This document shows positions 51,691 to 61,434 of a stretch of 64,000 bases of DNA, in pieces (within the stretch, counting starts at the first letter, position 1; every line of letters starts with the position of its first letter). This DNA is from Bathynomus jamesi (taxonomy: Eukaryota > Arthropoda > Malacostraca > Isopoda > Cirolanidae): positions 1,023,001-1,087,000 of the forward strand of contig JAJOZX010000197.1 of assembly GCA_023014485.1 (NCBI GenBank), read 5' to 3'. Under the pieces are notes generated by a model, which had not been told where the DNA came from, did not search any database, and saw only the letters and a list, made by a program, of their open reading frames with translations. The position numbers were made by a program, and so were the translations under genes.

Positions 51691-53891
51691 ATAATCTGCT
51701 GCCATCTGCTATAAATCTAAACATAAAACCCCCTCTATCTCACCAACTCCGATATACTCATCCACCTCCCCTCCCCCACACCATACCCCACCCAGCTCTG
51801 TTGCATGTGTGCATTTTGTGTGTGACTTTGTAGCCTTCGGGTGTAAAGTTTATTAAATATATTATATGTATTTTATAAAGAAAAAGTACAACTTGCAAGA
51901 CTGTTTTTATATTAATCAAATTCCACTGAATAATTCCAAATAGTTGCATGAATTCACAGACACAAATTACTGAAATTATTAATTTAATAATCAAAGTTAA
52001 AAATTTGAAGATTGTAATTTAAAAACATCAACATTTCTCCATTATCTGCTATCAGTCTGTTTCTTTGTGGTGAATATATATTACCTCCAATGCTAAATAG
52101 ACGTTCACTTTCAATGGATGATGGTGGAGAAGATAAAAATTTATTTGCTAATGAGCTTAAATTTAGAAATTAACTTTCATTTACCCTCCACCAATCCAAA
52201 GGCTTACCATCACATGGAAGAACGTCCATTGCTAAATACCTGTTGATTTCTCCTTTTAAGTCATCAGATGATGATGAAGGTCTTTTCATCTTTGATTTTG
52301 ATTTCTTGTGATCACCTCTTTCTGAAGCTGATTCTTGAGCACCTCCAGATAGTAATTGATCAAAGCATTTGTTAAAGTCATACTCATCACTGTCCTCTTC
52401 CTCAAAAGATTTATGAAGGTTTTCAACTTCATTGCCACTAGAAGATGCTGTTTGTTCTATTTGTTGCTCCTGCTCTGTAAGCCGCTTTATTTTATCCTGA
52501 GTATTTTTAAGTTCTAAATTTTGTAGATTTGTTTTGTTTGAACAGTCTTCTTGATTTTTTCTGTAGAGGTTGTTTTGTATCTAGGATCCAAAAAAGTACT
52601 AAGAAGTACACTATAGTCATTACATATTTGTCTAACCTACTTGCTACTGACACTTTGATGGCACTGATTGTACTGCCTGCCTAAGCCAGTAAACTTTGTA
52701 TCAGTTGAGGCTTTGTTTAAGAAGTGTTTAAGAAATTCAATTTGAGGGATAATTTCTGACACTAGGCAGTTTCTCTCACTTAAGCGTACTGTTATTTTGT
52801 GGAAGATCTTTAATAATAATGTAAGTTTTGCTATAAGATTTCACTTATTGTCATCAAGTGAGGGGAGATTAGTTGACTCTAAGCAATAAATGGCAATAGC
52901 TTTTTTCTGCTCCTGTATGCGTTCTATCATGAAGTAAGTGCTATTCCATCTAGTGGATACATGTTGCTTTATTGCATGTTTTGGTAGGCCATTCTGTTCT
53001 TGAAAAGTTCAAGTTTTGAGCTAGCTAATTGAGAATGGCTAAAATGGCCTACAATTTGGCTGCAATTGGCAATTATAGCCTTAATAATTCTCTGCTCAAA
53101 AATACAATCATGAATAATTAGTTGTAGTGTATGCAAAAAACAAGACAAACTGTTATAGCCAGTAGCTTCAACACCCTTCACAACATTAGCTCCATTATCT
53201 CTCGCAATAAGATGAATTTTAGAACTTGGAATTTTAAATTCATCTATCACTTCTTGTATTAAGTTTGTAATTTTGACTGCTGTGTGTGAGCCAGGAAATG
53301 GCATCACTCTTAAAACAACATTCTTCCGTGTGAAATCCTTGGTTAAATAGTAGCCTCTCAAACTCATGAAAGCATCATTGGAAGAGCTGGTCCAAATATC
53401 ATTTGTGAAGCTGATGTTCTGAGCTTCATTTACAATGTTTCTAACTTTTGTCATGACAGCAGTATGTATTGAGGGAACAACAGTATTAGTAAAGTATTTT
53501 CTGCTGGGGATGTCATAAAGGGGTTTAAGCTTTTCATTAATCTCGCGAAACCAATATCATTTACTATCAAAAAGGGCCGATTATCAACAGCAATCATTTC
53601 ACCAATGGCATAGTGAGTGGTCTTAGCTTGCTGACTATTAATGTCCTATATTTTCTTCAATTCTAGAGTCTGCTCTAGTGTAATTTGTGTTCCAGGAACT
53701 ACTATCTGAAAATAAAAAACATACTATACCACTTTAGTTTTAAATACAAGAAAGTGAGAGTAATTACAGTACATTTAGATGTTATTAATGCAGTACATGT
53801 TAGTTAAGTAGTCAGTTCAGTTGTCATTTTAATATCAATATTTAGTTTGAATTTTATAATTATTTCAGAAGTATAAGAAAATTTGAATATA

Positions 53892-55044
53892 CAGTGAGGC
53901 CTTGCATAACGAATTTAATTCATTCCAGAAGGTCATTCGTTATGCAATGCATTAGTTCAATGGGATTTTCAATAATTCATTCCAAAGCCCAAATTTTGAC
54001 CCTTTTTGCGCTTGTTTACCCATTTTTTAAATGGGTTCACCTTCTTCTGCTTGAATATCCTGGGATTTTGGGAATGATACACAAGCATAGGCTTAATCTT
54101 CAGGTCCCCTGATGCATTCCCAGCCATAAGTAAAGTAAACCGGTCTTTCATTGGTTTATGGCCAGGCAGTTTGGACTCTTCTCTAGTAATGTAGGTTCTG
54201 TTCAGTAGCTTTTCCAAAATAGGCCAGTTTCGTTGGCGTTAAAAACTTGAGGCAAATAATCCTCCTCCTCCTCAACAAGTTCTGCAAATTCTATTTTAAA
54301 TTCCTTTGCTCCCTCAGTATCAGCACTTGCAGCCTCACCATGCCTTATAATATTCTTAATTCCTGACCTCCTCTTGAAATTTTCAAACCACCCACGACTT
54401 GCATTGAATGATTCATATCTTTCAACTGATGCTGGAAGGGATTCCTTAATTTGTTCATATATTTGCACTGCCTTGTCACTAATGAATGCCTTAGTAATGG
54501 ATTCCCCCTTCATTTCCTTTTCTCTAATCCATATCAGTAAAACACACTCCATTTCAGCAATAGCTTCCCTTCCTTTAATAAGTCTACTTGTAGCATCACT
54601 TACTTTAGTTTTCATAATTTCTTCTTCCTTCTTAAAAATCATTGAAACTGTACTGGCAGACAATCCATATTCAGCAGCAAGATCTTTGGTGCTCGTTCCA
54701 GATTCACTTTTTTTAATAATGTCCTGCTTCATCTGGAGACTGATAGTTTTCCTGGATTTCTTTGGAGCATTAGCAGATGATGAAGGTCTTTTAGGGGCCA
54801 TGACTACACGTTTTATACACTTATAAAGCTAATAAATTGAAATTTAATCTGAGTAATTGTGTTGTACACAACTGCTCATGACAGCTACCAACCTCCAACT
54901 GAACAGAAAATGTGTTGTTACGTTTTTCGTTACCAAATTCGTTCTGCAAGGTAAAATCATTATTTAAATCAATGGAGCCTTATGGAGGTAATTTGTTAAG
55001 CAAAAATTCGCTATTTAAGGCATTCCTTATGCAAGGCCTCACTT
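53892..55044 (-). mobile_element. pogo/Tigger-like element nested in hAT
   Basis: The left end CAGTGAGGCCTTGCATAACG pairs with the right end GCAAGGCCTCACTT (last base changed). TA flanks at 53890-53891 and 55045-55046. Subterminal text repeats the CATAACGAATT motif. The minus strand holds the N-terminal two thirds of a transposase. Confidence 0.88.
53969..54801 (-). pseudogene. pogo/Tigger-like transposase, C-terminally deleted
   Basis: From ATG 54801 the frame encodes a CENP-B/pogo-type DNA-binding region: first helix-turn-helix (SLQMKQDIIKKSESGTSTKD, LAAEYGLSASTVSMIFKK) and the second, Tc5-type domain (residues about 70-140, with RGWFENFKRRSGIK). The DDE domain begins FNANETGLFWK, where the family has Asp in the N-A-D-E-T-G motif, so the first catalytic Asp is replaced by Asn. 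After a frameshift near 54205 it continues NRTYITREESKLPGHKPMKD, RFTLLMAGNASGDLKIKPML to about 53990. The second and third catalytic residues are deleted. No activity is expected. Confidence 0.87.
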
Positions 55045-55842
55045 ATATTAATTTAAAAATTAAAATTAAATAGAAATACTATGCTAATTGCTCAGTCACT
55101 TTTAAGTTATTTAATGAGATAATAGTGAGATATCAGATATTATTGTGTTATTACTAATGACTGTTATTACTAATGACACAATAATAAAATATGCACAGTA
55201 ATGCAAATTAATATCAAGTGCCATCTTAACTTTGAAACTTAAAGTACAATATTTATTATTTATCGAAAGCATTTGTGATTTTGTTTTTAGCTATTTGGTA
55301 GTTGGCATAGATATTTACTTAAGTTATTAGTATTACCTACAATTTTGGAGCTTGATGGTTGTGATTCATCATCTCTAAGTTTTTTGCTTGGTTGAGTCTC
55401 AAAGTATTTATCCAGCTGTCTTTTCTTTACTTGATGTTCTTCTTTTTCTTTTAAATGGCTTTCTTCAGCTTCCATTTGTTCTTTATGTTGTGACTTGAGA
55501 TGTTTCATCATGTTTGAAGTGTTGTGAGTATGTGTACTTGATCCTTTTGCTCCATGTGAAAATGTATTTTCACAGATTTTACATTTTACTTTTCTATCAT
55601 CACTTTTGTCAATTTCAAAAAAATTGCCAAACCAATACTCTTATGATGGTCACTTGCCATCGTGCATATGACTCACTATATTATTCTTTTCTGTAAAAGA
55701 GTAAAGCTAGTTAAACACATGCCTCCTCAAGTAGCTACACTACTTAGTTTCCAATGTTAACTTGTTAACACTAATGAAAGTGTGAAATATAATCTAATGC
55801 ATGAAATTTCTATTAGTAATTAGAGAAAAGATAAATGGTTAA

Positions 55843-56413
55843 TATTCGGTATAGCACCCAGTAACAGTCAATATAATGGATATAATATATAAAATCTCCA
55901 TGAAAAACTGTTTAAGAAAATATATATATTCTTGTGCAAATTTCTCTAAAATGTTGTTTTTTTAACAAAAACATCATAATATAAAAGTAATACTTACCTA
56001 CAAAGATTCCATAAAAGTTCGAGTTGCCAGATTATTATATTGTAATTGTATATTTCAAATATATGTTAGCTTAAGTTAGGTTACGGTGCTTCTAATTTGT
56101 TATTTATTTTAATTTTTTTTTTTTTTTTTTTCTTTATCTGCACAAATTAAATGCTCAAAAGATATTTGGTGAAATTTTTCGATTTTGTTGAAATAATTTG
56201 AATTTTTGATGAAATTCGTCTATCAACTCTAACTTTTATGGAATCTTTGTAGGTATTGTGTTATACTGTATTACAATGTTTTTATGTATAAAAAAACAAT
56301 GTTTAAGAGCAATTTGCACAAGAAAAGATATACATTTTCTTAATCAGTTTTTCATGGAGATTTTATATATTATATCCATTATATTGGCCATTACTGGGTG
56401 CTATACCGAATAT
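55843..56413. mobile_element. Fold-back element flanked by TTAA
   Basis: Arms of about 170 bases are inverted: TATTCGGTATAGCACCCAGT at the left against its complement ending at 56413. TTAA lies at 55839-55842 and 56414-56417. TTAA is the piggyBac target, but the ends do not start with CCC, so the class is open. No ORF. Confidence 0.75.
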
Positions 56414-56655
56414 TTAACAGAAAAACATCACATTTGAGTGTGGTGTACACTTATATTTACACTATACTGGTACAGGAGTAGGAGTACAAATAAGCTAATA
56501 ATTTAATAATCATTATTAACTAAAAAAACAAAGAAGCTGTGCAGCTGTCTGAACTGAATGAGCACTTCCTCACTCAAACACAGTAAGCTACACACTGGCT
56601 GGTATTGGCAGATTTTTTGCCAATACCGATACTTTGGCACATCTCTAGTTTGAAC

Positions 56656-58019
56656 AAAGTCAATTTCAAAGTTGGTCCTTGGCCTTAATATATTTATTAA
56701 TTTTAATATCTATTTTAAAGCTAATTATTTTTATTTTATTTCAGATTTATTGTTTACACTTTACAGAGTATGGTGTCAAGCCAAAAATTGGCCAATTATA
56801 ATCATCTGGGGTGAAAAAAAAAAATTTGCCTTAACTTAGGCCTACAGACTTTATTATTAGGGATGGACACAAACCTGTATGTTCACATTATAAAGGCCAG
56901 GTGTCATAATAACATGGCAATAGAATTTTTTTTCCTGCAAAATATTTAATTGGTAAAATAAAAAAAAACTGAATTTTTTTTCACCCCATGGAAAGGGGTG
57001 AAAACGAACCATGCTTGGGGTGAAAAAAAATATAGCATTAACTCTGGTATATGGTCCTCAAAACACACAATATTGGTGTCAATGGAATTACAGAGATATA
57101 ATAAACCCTTTGTTGCATAACTCCTTTGCAACATTGAACAACATTTACAATTGCATTTCAACATTCCTTCAATCTCCCATTTTGCGCCCATACTAATACA
57201 TAAAACATATGTTCTTTTTAACTCCCTCCCCTCTCCCCCTTTATAGCATTGATTTGTTGCATAACCCTTCCCCCTTTGCATCATTGATATTGCATAACAC
57301 CCTTCATTGCATACCCCTACCCCCTGTGTTGCATATCCCCTACCCCCATTTATTGCATATCCCCTACCCCCATTTATTGCATAACCCCTTTGCAACATTG
57401 AATATTTGTGATTGCATTTCACCATTCCTGCCCTCTCCTATTTTGCACCCATACTACTACATAAAACGGCTTCACAAGGCTTATGTCACAGACTATGTTT
57501 TATTTCTCCTCATGTATTACAAGATACACATCTTCACACTTTTCAACGTAAGTATAAATATTCTACAGTGAAAAATAATTCAGTGCCAAGCAAATAAAAA
57601 ATAAATGCAAAAAAGTTTTCTTTACATATTTTTGACACTTTTTTTTTCCGGTGTTCATTTCTTGGAAATGAAAAACATAAAGACATCATTTTACCAACAC
57701 TTTTGAAGGATATAGTGGGCTACCTGAAAAAAATTTCTTAAAAATTTTCTTTATATTAAAAATTATTTTAAGGGGCCTGTTCGTTTCACCCCAACATACC
57801 CTATTTTTTTCACCCTAGATGACTATACTGAATGTGTGAATATTATTAAGAGTTGGGTTCTTACTGTATAGATGTATTGGAAAATCAAAAATCAATTCCC
57901 TTCATAAATTTTACTAATCTACGGTACTGTCAAAACTTTGTTTCTATATTTTTACATTTCAGATTTGTTTAAGTGCTTTTTCCTTAGCTCACTCCATAAT
58001 ATATGGTACCAGAATTTGT
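56656..58019. other. Non-coding stretch with GGGGTGAAAAAAA ends and TTGCATA arrays
   Basis: CATCTGGGGTGAAAAAAAAA (56803) has a complement TTTTTTTCACCCTAGATG near 57805, suggesting the ends of a non-autonomous element. Within it are more CACCCC/GGGGTG motifs (56983-57025) and the TTGCATA array (57111-57470). No coding sequence was recognised. Confidence 0.5.
57111..57470 (+). repeat. TTGCATA(T)CCCCTACCCCCATTTA minisatellite with flanking duplication
   Basis: About six degenerate units of 24-27 bases lie between 57245 and 57395. They are bracketed by two copies of a sequence starting CCTTTGCAACATTGAA (57119 and 57386) that run on for about 80 bases. Confidence 0.8.
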
Positions 58020-58540
58020 TACTCGTATACTATAGCTAGAGTGATGCTAAATAGTCTTATTACTCAATGTGTTATTGTGTGGTTTCTTGAATGCAAATGG
58101 TGTTGGGTCACTTGCATTTGTAAATAGAAATGTCAATAGTTATATTTCTCAAGAAATCTTAGAGTACTTCATGCTGGAATCTGTAGAGCAACTGTATAGA
58201 GATGGACCATTTATTTTTCAACATGACCTGGCTCCGGCTCATGTGGCTCATGCAACATCTGCGTGGTTTAATACTCATGAAATTGAAGCACTATGTAGTA
58301 TAGCCAGCTAATTCTCCCAATTTTAATCCAATAGGAAATCTGAAATATTGCTAAGCAGAAGGTCCAAAAGCATAAACAGGAACATTTAGTGAACTGAAGA
58401 GGTGTTTCATGACAACCTGGCAAACAATAATTACAGAAGAATGAAAGAAGCTTGTTGACTTGATGCCATGTCGATTGGAGGCCATAATCAGGGCTAAGGG
58501 TGGACCAGCTAAGTACTAAGACACAGAGTTAGAGTCTTTG
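58020..58540 (+). pseudogene. Tc1-like transposase, C-terminal fragment
   Basis: The open part (58069-58311) reads NANGVGSLAFVNRNVNSYIS, SVEQLYRDGPFIFQHDLAPA (catalytic Asp) and HVAHATSAWFNTH. After a frameshift near 58300 it gives a broken NSPNFNPIGNL (Gly where the catalytic Glu would be) and ends in RLEAIIRAKGGPAKY before a TAA near 58520. DNA-binding and first catalytic parts are missing; no terminal repeats were found. Confidence 0.82.
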
Positions 58541-58635
58541 ATAAAGGTTTAATTTTGCAGCACTGTTTAATTATTTTATCCTGACTCAAATAAACTTAAA
58601 AAATTATTGTTGTTCACATATATCAATGACTTTTA

Positions 58636-58692
58636 ATACCTTTCAACCTTTCAAATGCTCCATGTGATGATTCCTCATTTCATGAAGGCGCA
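58636..58692 (-). mobile_element. LINE 3'-tail fragment
   Basis: ACCTTTCAACCTTTCAAATG..GATGATTCCTCATTTCA matches 18507-18560, the antisense LINE tail. Confidence 0.75.
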
Positions 58693-59204
58693 GTTGTATA
58701 GCTAGCTAATTTATTTTATTTGTAGTACTTATTTCATTTATCACTGCTTGACATGTAGCCCTATAGTTATTCCTGTATTTATGTATAATAATTAGGCCCA
58801 TAAACACACTAAATGAAAGTAATTTTCTAATATATATTAAAAATATGCATGGACTTGTAGAAAATTATTATTTGATAATCAAGATAATTTAAATTTTCTA
58901 TCAATAGCCAGTCATATTATGGAAAGGGTGTAGCTACAGCTTTGTGCTTAAAAAGACCCAGAAGAACCACCCAAATTGGTAAAATTTGAAATCTAGGCTA
59001 AAAGTCAATTCTAAAATCTTCAGATTAATATTCAAGTGTTTTTACCATTTGGCACCCTTACCTTTTTCTGGCTTGTCTACCCTGTGAGCAGTCCAGCATG
59101 CTCTCAAACACACACTTCTCTCTCTATTCCTCCCTACATACACATGCATCTTACACATTACATAATCTTTTCAAAATTAAAAAAAAGTAAATGGCATCAA
59201 CTTC
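58693..59204. other. Stretch without a recognised gene
   Basis: AT-rich; no feature recognised. Confidence 0.5.
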
Positions 59205-59295
59205 TAGACCTTGATTTTGGTTTTCTTCTTCTATGGGAGGGGCACTTTTGCGGGCATTTGCCCTTGGCCCTTCCTTCCTGCATAAAAAAAAGGCT
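59205..59295 (-). repeat. Dispersed repeat, copy 2
   Basis: It is the inverted counterpart of 25018-25115 (TTTCTTCTTCTATGGGAGGG, GCCCTTGGCCCTTCCTT and CTGCATAAAAAAAAGG). The A-rich end suggests a retroposon 3' end. Confidence 0.6.
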
Positions 59296-59364
59296 ATTAG
59301 ATACCAGTATCCTATGTTCATAGAGGTAGGTGAGTACATGGGGTAATTTGGCCTTAGTAGGGAG

Positions 59365-59680
59365 TAGGGATGCCATAAATGTAAAAAAATTTACATCCTT
59401 GGATGCAGATGCAATTGCAGATATTCAGCTTTTATATATGTGGATGCAGATGCAATTGCAGATATTCAGCTTTTATATATGTGGATGCAGATGCAATTGC
59501 AGATATTCAGCTTTTATATATGTGGATGCAAATGCAGGCATGAAAAAATGTGGATATTTTCAACATCCCTAGTCCTAGACTAAGGTATACTACGTGTGGA
59601 TGTCAAAAAATTGACATCCATGGATGCGGATGTGGTTGCAGATATTCATCTTTTGTATCTGGATATTTGCAACATCCCTA
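59365..59680. mobile_element. hAT-like MITE with 41-bp internal repeats
   Basis: The ends TAGGGATGCCA and GCAACATCCCTA are inverted. The flanks GTAGGGAG (59357-59364) and GTAGGAAG (59681-59688) match 7 of 8. The interior holds three copies and a partial of a 41-bp unit GGATGCAGATGCAATTGCAG (starts 59401, 59442, 59483 and 59524) and an older diverged copy near 59620. Confidence 0.78.
59401..59540 (+). repeat. 41-bp tandem repeat
   Basis: Three identical units followed by a partial one. Spacing is exact and there is no spacer, unlike CRISPR. Confidence 0.93.
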
Positions 59681-59688
59681 GTAGGAAG

Positions 59689-61434
59689 TATAGTACTGTG
59701 GTTCAGAGCCTGCTCTTGGGTCTTCTACCCCTTCAGTGAAAACCTGGGCAAGAATAAACCTTTTCCATGACTGCCTCTAAGGCCAGCCAGTAATCCAATG
59801 TGTACTCCAATAATTCTTTTGATTATCAGTGTATTTTCAGTATGAGTCAGTGCCATAAATGAATTAATACTTAACCTCATAACAACTGGACCATGTTATG
59901 CTAGCAGGAGTTCCTGAAGTAATCCAGGCAGATGTACAGATGATTGCTGTACAGGGCTTCTGTAGGAACCCCAGAGACTATGGATACTTTTAAGCAAGTT
60001 CTTAGATTGGGTAGGCAAACTATGCCCCATTGAAACCCAAGTTAGGTTTAAACAAGCCCATAAGTTTATCATAACCAATTGCATAGAAGCAGCAAGATTT
60101 ATGAAACCACTTCAAGGGTTTCCCTTTGCTTGTGGGCATATTTATAGCCAGTAACCCATAATTTATTTGAGTTTTCATCATTGAAAATTACATGAAAGGA
60201 AAGGATGGGAGCAGGGGAGAAACAAGAAAGTATGAATTCATTTGAGTTTCAAATTCAATTTGACTTAAAGGTTATGCACTAGTCCCCATGCAATAATTAC
60301 ATGGAATTTCTTCAAAGAAACATCCTAAAGATAAAGGTATTTAATCTCTCTTGTCTCAGATTTGTATATACAAATATAGCTTTTCAGTGGTTTTGTTTAA
60401 AGTATGTGTGTATTTAATAACTACTATAACCAAAGTTTAATAGGCTGAATAATAACTTGTGTTAATAAACGAAGCAAAACAATTTGTACTTACAATTTTG
60501 GGGGGTTTACTTGAAATTTGAAGATTAAGAAAGAGTTTTAATTTAAAGCCAAGCTAAGTATTTATTTTTTACAATTTATTAAGAGAGACCAAAAATTATT
60601 ATTAATAAATTTAACCTACTGTATGTATGAAATGGAATTTAATTTTATTTAAGAAGTTTGCAGTATTTATTAAAATATAGATGTATATTCAAACTTGAAT
60701 CACGCAAAACATGGAATCTCTCAGAAGGTAATTAAAATGACCTGTGAACTGAATGCAGTGGCAGGACCACTGTGACTTTGATAAGTTCATTTACATGCAT
60801 ACATTATCTAATACCCTATTTTCCCATTCTCCATGAGGTGAGCATAATGCTTGAGCTCAGAACTAGAAAACACTAAAACTAGAAAACACATGAAAATAGA
60901 AAGGGATTACCCCAACTTTTGGGGTTGGGTACACCCAGTTAGAACACTTCTACAAAGTTTCATACACTTTTGCAAAATACCACCGCCATCAAGATTTTAA
61001 ACTTCTCATCCAAAACCAGTTTATGGAATTATTTGTTATATTGTGAATATGGATTGACTAGATATAGGTAGGCTTTGGTATACTCAGTCAGTTTTTTATT
61101 CTGTGACACGCAGTTATGGACTCGTCCTTCTCGCAGAAAAATGACTGATACATCACACTCATCCACTTCATAAAGCGAAAGAGATATGAAATAAACAAAA
61201 CTTTAAAAACTTTTATTTTATAGGTTCTGAACTTTGCGTCAAATATTCTCATATATTTCTTTTCTCCCATTTCATTAGGTAAAACTAAATGCTAAACTGT
61301 TGATGCTTTTTCACTTAAATTGTAAATTAAAACTTAGGTTGCTGATTTATAGGTTTTATTCACAAATTTATTCAAAAGTACTTTTAAAAAAGTGAGAATT
61401 ATTGCAACTTGAGTTGGATTTACGAGAAATAAAA
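59689..61434. other. Intergenic region upstream of CPSF4
   Basis: AT-rich DNA with only short unsupported frames and no recognised transposon ends. The promoter and 5' untranslated region of CPSF4 should lie near its right edge. No TATA box or CpG-like cluster stands out. Confidence 0.55.

Larger units (their letters stand above)
52000..55660 (-). pseudogene. hAT transposase with BED finger, split by a pogo-like element
   Basis: From about 55650 the minus strand encodes a BED zinc finger (VKCKICENTF with CxxC; MMKHLKSQHKEQ with HxxxxxH) and a charged linker (EKEEHQVKKRQLDKYFETQP). After the pogo-like insert (53892-55044) it continues with SFTNDIWTSSSNDAFMSLRG (first catalytic Asp, near 53400), HLIARDNGANVVKGVEATG (second Asp) and FLHTLQLIIHDCI. 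The C-terminus at 52130-52030 reads SSIESERLFSIGGNIYSPQR, the hAT dimerisation block. Several stops and shifts (for example near 53550, 52600 and 52150) break it. It resembles ZBED-like hAT proteins. Confidence 0.87.
51075..56647 (-). mobile_element. 5.6-kb hAT element, nearly complete but decayed
   Basis: The left end TAGAGATGGGATGATACC and right end TTTGGCACATCTCTA are inverted, with GATACCGATACTG/CCAATACCGATACT repeats inside each. The flanks ATTTGAAC (51067-51074) and GTTTGAAC (56648-56655) match 7 of 8. It contains a BED-finger hAT transposase on the minus strand, a pogo-like element (53892-55044), a fold-back element (55843-56413) and a (TA)n array (51604-51684). Confidence 0.85.

Noticed and set aside
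54374..54826. 150-codon plus-strand hydrophobic frame
   Set aside because: Antisense shadow of the pogo-like transposase.
56946..57425. Gly-Tyr repeat protein on the minus strand
   Set aside because: Translation of the TTGCATA minisatellite; no start context or conserved domain.
59401..59540. CRISPR-like array
   Set aside because: Repeats are contiguous 41-bp units without variable spacers, inside a MITE of a eukaryotic genome.
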